From: an uncultured Draconibacterium sp. | GTDB lineage: Bacteria; Bacteroidota; Bacteroidia; Bacteroidales; Prolixibacteraceae | Assembly: GCF_963677565.1 (NCBI RefSeq) | Contig: NZ_OY781981.1 | Location: forward strand, 3,154,001 to 3,218,000 | Length of the DNA stretch: 64,000 bases | Direction: 5' to 3' | Shown here: piece after piece, positions 32,442 through 42,180 of the stretch | Layout of the letters: each line of letters opens with the position of its first letter | Position numbering within the stretch: the stretch's first letter is position 1 | Notes under the pieces: model-generated | What the model was told of the DNA's origin: nothing | Databases searched by the model: none | Seen by the model: the letters and a program-made list of their open reading frames with translations, nothing else | Program-made: the position numbers and the translations under genes

Positions 32442-34460
32442 ATGCCACATACAAATGCGCTTATAAATGCTACATCGCCATATCTTCTGCAACATGCTCA
32501 TAACCCTGTAAACTGGCAGGTTTGGAGCGAAGAACTCATTGCAGAAGCAAAAGCTCAGAACAAACTGATTTTGGTAAGTATTGGTTATGCTGCCTGTCAT
32601 TGGTGCCATGTAATGGAGCACGAAAGTTTTGAGGATGAACAGGTGGCTGCTGTGATGAATGAAAACTTTGTTTGCATCAAAGTCGACCGCGAAGAGCGCC
32701 CCGATGTAGATCATTATTATATGAGTGCTGTTCAGTTGATGGGGCAACAGGGCGGCTGGCCGTTAAACGTAATTGCTTTACCCGATGGTCGGCCAATTTG
32801 GGGCGGAACATATTTCCCTAAAGAGACGTGGGTGGAAAACCTGAAAACGGTGGCTGCATTTTGTAAGGGAAAACGAAACCAGGCTGAAGAATATGCGACC
32901 CGTTTGCAACAGGGAATTCAACAGGTTTCGTTAATGCCGGAAGTGGAAACAGAAGTTTCAGTAAGTAAGGAGCTGCTACAGCGAGGTGTTGATGGCTGGA
33001 AAAAATATTTCGATTACGATGAAGGTGGCAGAGCCGGAGCACCGAAATTCCCCATGCCTGTAAACATTGATTTTTTGCTGTACTATGGATTTATGAATTC
33101 TGATGAAGCGGTGCTAAGTTTTGTCGAAACCACTTTGCTGAAAATGGCCCGCGGTGGAATTTGCGATCAGGTAGGCGGTGGTTTTGCACGCTATTCGGTT
33201 GATGAAAAATGGAAAGTGCCGCATTTCGAGAAAATGTTGTACGATAATGGGCAGCTGATCAGTTTATATTCAAATGCATATCAGCATTTTAAGAACGAGG
33301 AATTTAAGACGGTTGTTTACGAAACCATTGCATTTGTAGAACGGGAATTGATTGACGAAAGTGGTGCCTTTTATTCGTCGCTGGATGCCGACAGCGAAGG
33401 AGAAGAAGGGAAGTTTTATGTATGGAAAAAGGAGGAACTTCAGGAAGTTTTAGGTACTGATTACAATTTGTTTTCAGAATATTTTAATGTGAATGGCAAA
33501 GGTTTCTGGGAGCATAATAATTACATTCTTTTACGAGATATTTCAGAAGAAGAATTTGCCGAAAAGCATGATTTGAGTTTACATCAGCTACAGGTAAAAG
33601 TTGGAAAATGGAAATATGCTTTACTAAAAGCACGAAGTAAACGTGTTCGTCCCGGACTTGATGATAAAACACTTACGTCGTGGAATGCACTGGTATTGAA
33701 AGGGTTGGTTGATGCATACAAAACTTTCGGCAATGAGGAGTTTTTATACATGGCTTTAAAGAATGCCAATTTCATTGCAAACAGTTTGATGAAGCAGGAT
33801 GGTCAACTTTATCACAGCTGGAAAAACGGCATTACTTCTATCGACGGATTTCTGGAAGATTACGCTTTGTTAATTGACGCTTTTCTTGCACTTTATGAGG
33901 TCTCCGGTGATGAAAAATGGCTAAATTTAACTGACAAGTTGCAGGAGTATGTTTTTGCCCATTTTTACGATAAACAGAAACAACTTTTTTACTTCAACAG
34001 ATTTAATGCGGATGCGGTTATCACCAATCATTTTCAGAAAGAAGACAATGTAATCCCGGCTGCCAATTCGGTAATGGCGAATAATCTGCATCGCTTATAT
34101 CTGCTACATGGGAAACCTGAATTTTTGGAGACTGCCCAAAAGATGCTACAGTATATAACTCCACATTTTACTAATTATCCGATGGCATATGCCAATTGGG
34201 GAACTCTGCTGTTAAAATTAACGGCACCGTATTTCGAGGTGGCGGTTTGTGGAATAAATTCCCGCTTGTTGCTCAAAAAATTGCAAAAAGGTTTTCATCC
34301 GCATGTACTTTGGGCATTTACTGAGGAAGAGAGCGAAGTTCCATTGCTGAAAGATCGTTTTAGTCGTACTGTCGATTTGATATATGTATGCAAAAACGGT
34401 ACTTGCGAGATACCAGTGGAAGAGATAGAAACAGCTGCCAAAAAGATTCGGATAATATGA
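32442..34460 (+). CDS. DUF255 (YyaL/SPATA20-like) thioredoxin-domain protein
   Basis: 672 residues from the ATG at 32442; a TTG two codons earlier is less likely. The N-terminal thioredoxin-fold domain (about 1-165) contains IGYAACHWCHVMEHESFED with the CHWC motif. The rest (about 190-670) is an alpha-toroid of six-hairpin glycosidase type. The family is conserved from bacteria to humans, and its activity is not settled; cellobiose-2-epimerase-like folds suggest carbohydrate binding. The last four bases overlap the FAD-oxidoreductase start (ATGA), so the two are translationally coupled. Confidence 0.92.
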   Translation: MPHTNALINATSPYLLQHAHNPVNWQVWSEELIAEAKAQNKLILVSIGYAACHWCHVMEHESFEDEQVAAVMNENFVCIKVDREERPDVDHYYMSAVQLMGQQGGWPLNVIALPDGRPIWGGTYFPKETWVENLKTVAAFCKGKRNQAEEYATRLQQGIQQVSLMPEVETEVSVSKELLQRGVDGWKKYFDYDEGGRAGAPKFPMPVNIDFLLYYGFMNSDEAVLSFVETTLLKMARGGICDQVGGGFARYSVDEKWKVPHFEKMLYDNGQLISLYSNAYQHFKNEEFKTVVYETIAFVERELIDESGAFYSSLDADSEGEEGKFYVWKKEELQEVLGTDYNLFSEYFNVNGKGFWEHNNYILLRDISEEEFAEKHDLSLHQLQVKVGKWKYALLKARSKRVRPGLDDKTLTSWNALVLKGLVDAYKTFGNEEFLYMALKNANFIANSLMKQDGQLYHSWKNGITSIDGFLEDYALLIDAFLALYEVSGDEKWLNLTDKLQEYVFAHFYDKQKQLFYFNRFNADAVITNHFQKEDNVIPAANSVMANNLHRLYLLHGKPEFLETAQKMLQYITPHFTNYPMAYANWGTLLLKLTAPYFEVAVCGINSRLLLKKLQKGFHPHVLWAFTEEESEVPLLKDRFSRTVDLIYVCKNGTCEIPVEEIETAAKKIRII

Positions 34461-35497
34461 AAGAGGCCGAAGTTTTAATCGTTGGCCAGGGACTGGCGGG
34501 AACACTGTTGGCCTTTGAGTTGCATTTTGCTGGAGTTGATGTTTGTATCGTCAACAATCCGCAGAAAAGTTCAGCAACTCGTGTGGCAGCAGGAATGGTA
34601 AATCCGCTGATGTTTAAACGCATGACCAAAAGCTGGATGGTAGACGAACTTTTACCTGTAATGAAAAAACGTTACCGCCAACTGGAAGAATTACTGGGAG
34701 AACGTTTTTATTTCGATCTGCCCATTATAAAACCACTTTCGGAGCAAGAAACTGGATTATGGCACGAACGAAAAACCGATGACAAATTTGCGTCTTATAT
34801 CGAGGAAATTTGTGAAACTAGTCCGGTTGAACATGTTTTAAAGTCGCACGCTTACGGAATTGTGAAAGGTTCCGGGTACTTAAAAACCGGCCTATTTCTG
34901 GATTCTGCTAAACGCTATTTTCTGAGTAAGCAAATGTTGATTGAAGCGGATTTTCCTGCAAACAAAGACAATTTTGAAGATCGTGTTTTTCGGGATATTC
35001 AATTTAATAGAATCGTATTTTGCGAGGGCCACTACCTTAAAAGGCATCCGCTGTTCGATTTTATTCGTTTGCAACTGGCAAAAGGAGAGGTGTTACAGAT
35101 TTATGCTCCTCAACTTTCGGAAAACTATATCATTAACCGCCGTGTTTTTGTTTTGCCAATCGGCTATCATCGCTTTAAAGTTGGTTCAACTTACGAGTGG
35201 AAAGACCTTTCAGATGTTCCGACAGAAGAAGGGAAAGAATCAATTGTAGATCGTTTAAAAGATCTTGTTAATGTTGATTTTAAGGTTGAGCAACACTGGG
35301 CGGGAGTACGTCCAACGGTTATCGATCGGCGGCCTGTGCTTGGAAAGCATCCGCAGCATGAACATATTTTTGTCTTTAACGGTCTGGGAACAAAAGGCGT
35401 AATGTTAGCTCCTTATTTTGCTACGGAGATGAAGAGTCTGCTATGCAACAATCAGTATCAAGTCATTACAGAGGTTAGCAGCGATCGTTTTTTATAA
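34457..35497 (+). CDS. FAD-dependent oxidoreductase of the DAO family
   Basis: 346 residues from the ATG at 34457; a longer frame upstream lies inside the DUF255 gene. The Rossmann motif VGQGLAGTLLAFEL with C-terminal CIVN binds FAD. Then RVAAGMVNP and the C-terminal GVRPTVIDRRPVLGKH and GLGTKGVMLAPYFA are typical of D-amino-acid oxidase-like proteins and of the MnmC oxidase domain. It oxidises a C-N bond of an unknown amine. Coupling to the DUF255 gene suggests a shared function. Confidence 0.85.
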   Translation: MKEAEVLIVGQGLAGTLLAFELHFAGVDVCIVNNPQKSSATRVAAGMVNPLMFKRMTKSWMVDELLPVMKKRYRQLEELLGERFYFDLPIIKPLSEQETGLWHERKTDDKFASYIEEICETSPVEHVLKSHAYGIVKGSGYLKTGLFLDSAKRYFLSKQMLIEADFPANKDNFEDRVFRDIQFNRIVFCEGHYLKRHPLFDFIRLQLAKGEVLQIYAPQLSENYIINRRVFVLPIGYHRFKVGSTYEWKDLSDVPTEEGKESIVDRLKDLVNVDFKVEQHWAGVRPTVIDRRPVLGKHPQHEHIFVFNGLGTKGVMLAPYFATEMKSLLCNNQYQVITEVSSDRFL

Positions 35498-35498
35498 A

Positions 35499-35527
35499 AA
35501 ATACCCACCAAATTGGCGGGTATTTCT
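35499..35527. terminator. Bidirectional terminator
   Basis: AAATACCCACC-AAATT-GGCGGGTATTT, with one mismatch, lies between the oxidoreductase gene and the convergent M29 peptidase gene. Confidence 0.8.
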
Positions 35528-35551
35528 GGGTTTACATGAATAACAAGTCGA

Positions 35552-36724
35552 TTAGTTTACCAGCTTCCCTTTATCAATTAGTGCTGTGTTGTCAACTGTT
35601 ACAGTACTTCCGGTTAAATGGAAATGAAGTCCTGCATTCGAATTATTATCGCCATCAGCAAAAAAGTTATTCCCAATACCTAATGTAATGGTTCCTGCCG
35701 GAACATAAGTGTAGAGTTTGCTGCCTTTTGGCACGGTTATTTTGGGATTAATGCCAAAGTCTACCAGAGAAAATTCAGTAAACTTATCATCTTGGGCATC
35801 ATAGTAGTCTTTCAGGACAGCTATATCGGAATTGGCATTCATTGAAGTTAGTATACCATCTTCAAAGATTAATTTTAGCCCTTCGATAGTTTGTCCTCTG
35901 AAAATGAATTGATCTAATACAAGTGTTCCGGTGGCAGTGCCGGGTACAGGAGCAAAAAATACTTCACCTGCCGGTAAGTAAACAAACCGCCCTGCACCAC
36001 CGGGTCTGTCTGAAGATACTTTGCCATCGCTGATAAGAGGTTTACAATCTGTTACTTTTACGCTGAGATTGGTTCCGTTCTCGTGAGTTATTTTTAGCGT
36101 ATTCCCGGAAGTCAGTTTTTTTGTAAGTTTTTCTCCAATGGAAGTAAGTTTGTTGTAATCCATATTTATACCATCCCAAAACATTTTAGCTAACTGATCA
36201 ACAGGTACTTCAAATTGATCAGCCCTGTTTTTGGTTGGATATAAACCATTTCCTAATTGTACCGATTTTATGGAACTTTTCATGTATAGATCGTTAACAG
36301 GTTGTTGTGCTTTATTTCTTATTGCAAAACGTTCCGGAGGTATGTCAGCAAGTAGTCCTGGTGTATCGCCTGACGTAACATTGATCTGAGTCGTCATCAT
36401 TTTTACAATTTCCATGTTCAGTTTTGGAAATTGTGTGTCATATTTCTCCGGTACTTCAGTAAACAATTTCCGAGTTAATCGATCGCTGCTAACAGTTAGT
36501 ACAGGGAATGCTCCATTTTTACGAACGTTTACAGCAATGTTTTCAAGCAACTCAATATCACGGACATTGCCATTGATAAATACGATTTCATCTGTTTGGA
36601 TATTGGCACATTGATTTACAATGTTTTTGGCAAGTACTTCGAGGTCAGTTTCTGCATTTTTTGGTGAAAGTTGAGCCTGAACAAAAAAAGGGAGTAAGAA
36701 AAATACAATGATTAATTTTTTCAT
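35552..36724 (-). CDS. Secreted M29-type aminopeptidase
   Basis: 390 residues from the ATG at 36722-36724 (a TTG two codons upstream is not needed). The signal peptide is MKKLIIVFFLLPFFVQAQ. The protein fits the thermophilic metalloprotease (M29) family, with RFVYLPAGEVFFAPVPGTATG as the metal-ligand glutamate region, GIGNN and NAGLHFHLTG near the C-terminus with the histidine ligands. The family is a two-metal aminopeptidase and is usually cytosolic, so export to the periplasm or surface is notable. Transcribed alone. Confidence 0.8.
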   Translation of the reverse strand: MKKLIIVFFLLPFFVQAQLSPKNAETDLEVLAKNIVNQCANIQTDEIVFINGNVRDIELLENIAVNVRKNGAFPVLTVSSDRLTRKLFTEVPEKYDTQFPKLNMEIVKMMTTQINVTSGDTPGLLADIPPERFAIRNKAQQPVNDLYMKSSIKSVQLGNGLYPTKNRADQFEVPVDQLAKMFWDGINMDYNKLTSIGEKLTKKLTSGNTLKITHENGTNLSVKVTDCKPLISDGKVSSDRPGGAGRFVYLPAGEVFFAPVPGTATGTLVLDQFIFRGQTIEGLKLIFEDGILTSMNANSDIAVLKDYYDAQDDKFTEFSLVDFGINPKITVPKGSKLYTYVPAGTITLGIGNNFFADGDNNSNAGLHFHLTGSTVTVDNTALIDKGKLVN

Positions 36725-37117
36725 TTCCAAGTGATTTTGTGGTTAAATAATATTTTAATAATGCCTGGGGATAAATTAAAAGTAAGTACTCAAATATTAT
36801 CTTAAAATGAAGTTGAGTGTTGGGAACCAGGGAATGAATTACTATTTGGTTGCTTAAGATTCCCCAAAAATAAGCTGCCTTGCCAAATAGCGTGGGGATG
36901 GTTTGTTAAACCGTTTTAGTGCAAGTATTTCAGATAAAAGAAAAAGAAGTTACGAAAATTTACTGATAGTAACAAGTGTGAAAAATAGACCATTAATAAA
37001 TTATACCACAAGATTCTATAATCTCAGGAAATGATAAAAGTATATGAAAAATTATGTTACATGAGTTATTATTCACTATCTTGCGTGAGCAACTACAATA
37101 CACTATACTAAACATAC
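36725..37117. other. Divergent intergenic region
   Basis: About 390 bases, AT-rich, between the M29 peptidase and the sensor kinase gene. TATCTTGC near 37077-37084 resembles a -7 element and lies about 35 bases before the kinase start; a similar TATCTTGC lies before the M3 peptidase gene. No open frame or RNA structure is seen. Confidence 0.5.
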
Positions 37118-39091
37118 GTGAAATACCCAATTGCAAAAATATCCCAGGTCCATCTATTTGTTTTAGAATATTCTTTTCTACGGTTATCATTGTTTACTTT
37201 TTGTTTTGTTTTGGTAGTAAGTGGTTTTGGCCAAAAAGATGAAGTTGATTCAATTTCAGCTAATTATTGGACTGCAGTTGAAAAGGCGACGGATAGTATT
37301 AGTAAGATAGATGCCATTTATAATCTGGCAGTCCATATTGATGAAAACGGAGACCTGCGCGGATCCACCAAACAGATGGAAAGAGCTTTGCAAGTTGCAT
37401 TAAATATAAATGATCATGAATGGATTGGGAAGATCGGAAATTATTTAGCTACTAATTATTTAATGCAGGGAAGTATGGACAGTTCCACGAGAACTTATGA
37501 ATTGGCATTATCGCACGCCGAACTCACCGACGATTATTCCCAGATTGCAAAAATTAGTATGAACCTGGCAGAAAATTATAACTTTTCAGGCAACTATAAA
37601 AATGCTATTAAATACGGACTGAATTCATTAAAAATAAAAGAATCGGAAGGTGACTGGGAGCGTATTTGCTATCACTACATGGCAATGAGCAATATATTTA
37701 AAGAAACTGAAGATCAGAGAAAACGCGAGGAGTATATTAAGTTGGCTTATGCAAAAAAAGATGAAGAAGGCTGTGCCTCGGTGAGTGATATTGCAAAAAT
37801 TTACAACGGCCTGGGTGGAGTTGCTCAGCAAAGACTGCAGTACGAAAAGGCGCTGGCGTATTACGATACGTTAAAGACTTTTTGCGAAGAAAACGGTTTT
37901 AAGCAAGGAATAAATACTGCATTGATAAACAGTGCTTTAATTTATCAGGAGAATGGTGAATATGAAACGGCACTTGAGCTTGTTGTTGAATCAGATGATT
38001 ATGCCGATCAAACAATGTACGACAGTATTTTTAGCGATAACTGTAAGGCAGATCTGTACCTGAGCCTGAACAAACCAGATCTGGCTTTAAACCTGGCTGT
38101 AAAAAATATTAACCGTGAGGAACTGGAGTATTACAGTGCCGAACGATTAAAAAGCTTAAAATTCTTGTACGAGGCAAATTTCCGCCTAAAGAACTTTGAT
38201 GAAGCTTACCGATGGAATGATTCGTTGCATGTTTACCAGGACTCTATTCGTAATGAAGATGTGCGTACTGCAATAGCCGACCTTGAAATGCAATATCAAA
38301 CCGATAAGAAAGAACAACAAATTACCCTGCTTCAAGCCGAGAACCAAATAAGGAAACAGGAAAGGATAGTGTACCTTTCAATATCGTTGGTTTTATTGCT
38401 GTTTTTTGCCTTGGGCACCTTGTTATATTTTAAAAACAAACGCGAAAACGAAATGCACCTTCTTCAGCTTCGTCAGCAATTGTTGAGGTCGCAAATGAAC
38501 CCCCATTTTTTATTCAACGCCTTGGGAAGCATTCAGAATTTTATGTACAAAAACGAAACAAAAAAGGCTGCTTCCTATTTGGGAAATTTTGCTCGTTTAA
38601 CACGTTCTATTTTAGAGCAGTCGGGCGAAGAATTTATTTTGTTGTCGGATGAAATTAGTTTACTTGAGAACTACCTGAAGTTAGAACAGATTAGAGGCAA
38701 AAACAATTTCAGTTATGCGATTGAGGTTGATGAAGATATGGATGCAGAGTTTGTGAAAATTCCTCCAATGATGGTTCAGCCGTTTGTTGAGAATGCAATA
38801 AAACATGGTATCAGAAATATTGATTACAATGGCGAACTGTTGGTAAGTTTCAGAGAACTGGACGATGAACTGCATGTTGTTGTACGTGATAATGGTGTTG
38901 GAATTAATACCATGCAAGAAAAAGAAAAGCAGTCCGGAGTTTACCGTTCCATGTCAATGAAAATTTTCAAAGAACGGCAGGTTGTTCTTTCGAGAAAATA
39001 CAAAAAACAAATCCTCTTTTTTGTAACCGATTTAAGTGAAACAGAGAGTCCGCAAAGTGGAACAGAAGTAAAAATAATTATCCCCTTGTAA
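37118..39091 (+). CDS. TPR-containing LytS-type sensor histidine kinase
   Basis: 657 residues if the GTG at 37118 is the start, which places a signal-like helix (about 13-40) at the N-terminus; a shorter start is possible. TPR repeats fill about 55-410 and would be periplasmic. A membrane helix (about 425-445) precedes the His_kinase domain: RSQMNPHFLFNALGSIQNF carries the phospho-accepting histidine, and FVENAIKHG and the DNGVG motif bind ATP. It phosphorylates the response regulator encoded three bases downstream. Confidence 0.9.
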   Translation: MKYPIAKISQVHLFVLEYSFLRLSLFTFCFVLVVSGFGQKDEVDSISANYWTAVEKATDSISKIDAIYNLAVHIDENGDLRGSTKQMERALQVALNINDHEWIGKIGNYLATNYLMQGSMDSSTRTYELALSHAELTDDYSQIAKISMNLAENYNFSGNYKNAIKYGLNSLKIKESEGDWERICYHYMAMSNIFKETEDQRKREEYIKLAYAKKDEEGCASVSDIAKIYNGLGGVAQQRLQYEKALAYYDTLKTFCEENGFKQGINTALINSALIYQENGEYETALELVVESDDYADQTMYDSIFSDNCKADLYLSLNKPDLALNLAVKNINREELEYYSAERLKSLKFLYEANFRLKNFDEAYRWNDSLHVYQDSIRNEDVRTAIADLEMQYQTDKKEQQITLLQAENQIRKQERIVYLSISLVLLLFFALGTLLYFKNKRENEMHLLQLRQQLLRSQMNPHFLFNALGSIQNFMYKNETKKAASYLGNFARLTRSILEQSGEEFILLSDEISLLENYLKLEQIRGKNNFSYAIEVDEDMDAEFVKIPPMMVQPFVENAIKHGIRNIDYNGELLVSFRELDDELHVVVRDNGVGINTMQEKEKQSGVYRSMSMKIFKERQVVLSRKYKKQILFFVTDLSETESPQSGTEVKIIIPL

Positions 39092-39093
39092 AT

Positions 39094-39840
39094 ATGGTAC
39101 GTGTTGTAATTATTGAGGATGAAATAAACCTGAGAGAAATAAACCGCATGTTGCTGGTCGATAATTTTCCGGACGTGGAAGTTGTTGGCGAAGCAGGACG
39201 TGTTGAAGAGGCAGTTGCTTTGATTCGTAACGAAAAACCAGATTTGGTTTTATGCGATATTGAGCTCGAAGACGGGAATTGTTTTCAGGTGCTTCAAAAG
39301 TGTAAACCCTATAAATTCCGACCGGTTTTTATTACCGCCTACAATCAATATGCAATTAAAGCAATTAAGTTTAGTGCAATCGATTATATTCTAAAACCTG
39401 TAAATGAATTCGAATTTTGTGCAGCTATTGAAAGTGCCATCGAACAACTTCCTAAAAACAATGCCACATTACAAACCGAGGTTTTACTTGCACAATCGAA
39501 TAATGGTAGTAGCTGCAAAAAAGTTGTACTGCGAACTTCCGATGCAATGCACTTAATTGGTATCGATGAAATACTTTACTGCAAAAGCGATAACAGTTAT
39601 ACCACCTTCTTTCTCGTTGATAAAAAGGAAATTACGGTTTCGAAAAGTATAAAAGAATTTGCTGAACTTTTTGCCGATCAGAATTTTTTACGGCCGCACC
39701 AGTCCTACCTCGTAAATCTAAACTCCATCACAAAAATTGATAAAACCGATGGCGGGTTTATTGTTATGACAAACGGTACTGAAATTCCCATCTCAACACG
39801 AAGGAAACAATTGATTTTCGACCAGGTAGAAAAATTGTAG
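39094..39840 (+). CDS. LytTR-family response regulator
   Basis: 248 residues. The receiver domain (about 2-120) has the acidic pocket E8, D9 and the phosphorylated D55 in LVLCDIELEDG; FITAYNQYAIKAIKFSAIDYILKP follows with the conserved T and K. The LytTR DNA-binding domain spans about 145-245 (ILYCKSDNSYTTFFL and FLRPHQSYLVNL). It pairs with the upstream histidine kinase. Natural targets may include the following solo LytTR gene and the envelope genes beyond it. Confidence 0.95.
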   Translation: MVRVVIIEDEINLREINRMLLVDNFPDVEVVGEAGRVEEAVALIRNEKPDLVLCDIELEDGNCFQVLQKCKPYKFRPVFITAYNQYAIKAIKFSAIDYILKPVNEFEFCAAIESAIEQLPKNNATLQTEVLLAQSNNGSSCKKVVLRTSDAMHLIGIDEILYCKSDNSYTTFFLVDKKEITVSKSIKEFAELFADQNFLRPHQSYLVNLNSITKIDKTDGGFIVMTNGTEIPISTRRKQLIFDQVEKL

Positions 39841-39931
39841 TTGATTTAGCCGCGGTTTCAAATTCATTGCCAACGCTTTCAAATTTCAACACAATCTTTA
39901 TTGAAAAGTGCGCTTACTTGCATTGAAATTA

Positions 39932-40297
39932 ATGCAAACAGCGATGCAAACGCACGAATCAAAACTGGTACTTTCAACGCCCGATCACTTTCATATCATT
40001 CTGATTGATGATATTGTTTCTTGCAATGAAGTCAATTCAAAAACCACTGTAACCCTGCAAAACGGAGAGCAATATTCTGTTGACTTAACACTCGATAAGA
40101 TGCGGCAAAAGATCAATCGTGAAGACTTTTTTCAACCACAGGATAACTGTTTGATAAACGGCCAGTATGTTAATAAACTGCAACGTATTGAAAAGCCTGA
40201 GCTTTTGCTTGAAAATGGCCAGGTTTTTTCAATTAGCCCCGGGCGGAAAGATGAGGTTTTGCGTTTCCTGAATAAAATTACGCGGATTCAAATCTAA
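39932..40297 (+). CDS. Stand-alone LytTR DNA-binding protein
   Basis: 121 residues from the ATG at 39932 (39944 is also possible; a GTG at 39908 is less likely). It consists only of a LytTR domain, with DHFHIILIDDIVSCNEVNSK and FFQPQDNCLINGQYVNKL, and has no receiver domain. So it can bind DNA but cannot be phosphorylated directly. It may act as competitor or partner of the response regulator. The 91 bases before it hold TTTCAAAT repeats that may be binding sites. Confidence 0.8.
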   Translation: MQTAMQTHESKLVLSTPDHFHIILIDDIVSCNEVNSKTTVTLQNGEQYSVDLTLDKMRQKINREDFFQPQDNCLINGQYVNKLQRIEKPELLLENGQVFSISPGRKDEVLRFLNKITRIQI

Positions 40298-40380
40298 AAA
40301 CAGCAAATTCATTTTTCTCCATAATTCAACAGAACACCCAATATAAATTTGAATAATCAAAACAAAAAAATCATTCTACC

Positions 40381-41640
40381 ATGTTACGAAAAATCACTTT
40401 ACTAATCTCATTTTTACTGGTCGTTAGTACTCTCAGCACTACTGCCCAGGTTAAAAATGTTCAGAAAGAAGCTGAACAGCAGGGAACCAAAAGGATAAAT
40501 CATAAAATTGATGAAGGCATTGATAGCGGATTCGATAAAATCGAAGACGGAATAGGTAGTCTTTTCGGAAAAAAGAAAAAGAAAAAAAAGAACCAGCCAC
40601 AAACAGAAGAGGTGTCGACAGAGAGCGAATCACAGACAGCAGAAAATGGTATTGAAAAGACTAACGAACCTCAAATGGATGTTCAGTGGAGCAAATTCGA
40701 TTTTGTGCCCGGCGATGAGGTAATTTTTGAAGACGGTCCGGATGTGATGGAGGAAAACGGCGAATTTCCAAGCCGTTGGGATTTGGAACAGGGACAGGTA
40801 GAAATTGCGCAGGTAAATGGCGAAACTGTTATGATATTCCTCGATGGTGGAAAAATAATGCCCTACCTTAAAAATGCCAATGAAGATTATTTACCTGATG
40901 TTTTTACTATCGAATTCGATTATTATACGCCAAAAGACGGTAATCGGCTCTCGTTTTATTTAACCGACACAAAACATCAACGTTCATCTGAAACACAGGA
41001 ATTTGAAGTTACTCCGATACGTGTTTCCACGCCCGACGGTAATTATGTGCAGCATTCTGACAGAGATTATTCCTATTATGAAAACGGCTGTTGGACGCAT
41101 GTATCGTTAGCATATACCAACGGAAAATTAAAGGTTTACCTCGATGATACCCGTTTAATCAATATTCCGCATTACGAACACAATCCGAGTGGATTTACCA
41201 TCTATCCGTATTTCGCAAAGGCTGCTGACGATAAGGCATTCTATGTGAAAAATGTTCGTATTGCAAAAGGTGGTGTAAAATATTACGACCGTGTTTTAAA
41301 CGAAGGAAAAATTGTATGCAACGGTATTCGTTTCGATGTAAATAAAGCCACATTGAAACCTGAAAGTATGGGCCCAATCAATAAGATTTTTGAATTGATG
41401 CAGAAACAGCCTGATCTGAAATTTAGTGTTGAAGGTCACACCGATAGCGATGGTGATGATGCTAAAAACCAAACCCTTTCGGAGCAACGCGCGAAAACAG
41501 TAATGGATCAACTAATTACCATGGGGATCTCTGCCGACCGATTAAGCAGTAAAGGTTTTGGCGAAAGTCAACCTGTTGCCGACAATGGCACTGCCGAAGG
41601 AAAAGCGAATAATCGCCGGGTTGAATTTGTAAAATTTTAA
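40381..41640 (+). CDS. OmpA-family outer membrane protein with LamG/jelly-roll-like middle domain
   Basis: 419 residues. Signal peptide about 1-22 (ending TTAQ), then a helical stretch and a lysine-rich patch (SLFGKKKKKKKN), a beta-rich middle domain (about 115-305) that resembles a jelly roll, and a C-terminal OmpA peptidoglycan-binding domain (about 310-419, VEGHTDSDGDDAKNQTLSEQR). It probably tethers the outer membrane to peptidoglycan. Only 83 bases separate it from the solo LytTR gene. Confidence 0.88.
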   Translation: MLRKITLLISFLLVVSTLSTTAQVKNVQKEAEQQGTKRINHKIDEGIDSGFDKIEDGIGSLFGKKKKKKKNQPQTEEVSTESESQTAENGIEKTNEPQMDVQWSKFDFVPGDEVIFEDGPDVMEENGEFPSRWDLEQGQVEIAQVNGETVMIFLDGGKIMPYLKNANEDYLPDVFTIEFDYYTPKDGNRLSFYLTDTKHQRSSETQEFEVTPIRVSTPDGNYVQHSDRDYSYYENGCWTHVSLAYTNGKLKVYLDDTRLINIPHYEHNPSGFTIYPYFAKAADDKAFYVKNVRIAKGGVKYYDRVLNEGKIVCNGIRFDVNKATLKPESMGPINKIFELMQKQPDLKFSVEGHTDSDGDDAKNQTLSEQRAKTVMDQLITMGISADRLSSKGFGESQPVADNGTAEGKANNRRVEFVKF

Positions 41641-41642
41641 TC

Positions 41643-42134
41643 ATGCGAAAAAGACAATCTCCCCTTGGAACACTGATTTTTGCAGTTGTATTTTTTGTTG
41701 GCGGTTTAATGGCCTATCAGCACCTAACAAAACCTATTGCCGAGGAAGCCGAAGCGGCTAAAGAGTGGCCGACAACTTCCGGAGTAATCACGCTTTCGGA
41801 GTTAAATAAAACCCGCAATAACGAAGGAAAAGATATGTATTCGGCAACTATTCAGTACGATTATTCGGTTGACGGCAAAAAATATAATTGTTCCGGAATA
41901 AGGACGTTGGATGGATCGACCAGCTCGAAAAGCAGTGTAAAAAAAACACTAAAAAAATATGCGAAAGGAACTTCAGTTCTCGTTCATTACGATCCTGAAT
42001 TTCCAAATACAGCAGTGCTTCAACCCGGAACAGGTTTTCTTTTGGGCATGCTGCTAAAACTCCCTTTACTCTTTTGCATTATTGCCGTTTTGATGGTTGT
42101 AAAGCTATTTAAAAGTTTGCTCTTTGGCAGATAA
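41643..42134 (+). CDS. DUF3592 membrane protein
   Basis: 163 residues. A membrane helix at about 10-28, a soluble middle of about 100 residues with beta strands (YSATIQYDYSVDGKKYNCSG), and a second helix at about 133-157. Domain and topology match DUF3592, of unknown function. The start is 2 bases after the OmpA stop, so it is co-transcribed with it. Confidence 0.75.
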   Translation: MRKRQSPLGTLIFAVVFFVGGLMAYQHLTKPIAEEAEAAKEWPTTSGVITLSELNKTRNNEGKDMYSATIQYDYSVDGKKYNCSGIRTLDGSTSSKSSVKKTLKKYAKGTSVLVHYDPEFPNTAVLQPGTGFLLGMLLKLPLLFCIIAVLMVVKLFKSLLFGR

Positions 42135-42180
42135 CAATTTTAATACAGAATACACACTATTAATAACTATAATTCTTATT

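Noticed and set aside
32430..32747. Minus-strand 105-codon frame at the start of the DUF255 gene
   Set aside because: Antisense shadow of a conserved thioredoxin-fold domain.
42124..42180. Longer start of the AIM24-family gene
   Set aside because: Adds a hydrophobic leader that does not belong to the family; it overlaps the DUF3592 gene, and the ATG at 42181 gives the usual N-terminus.
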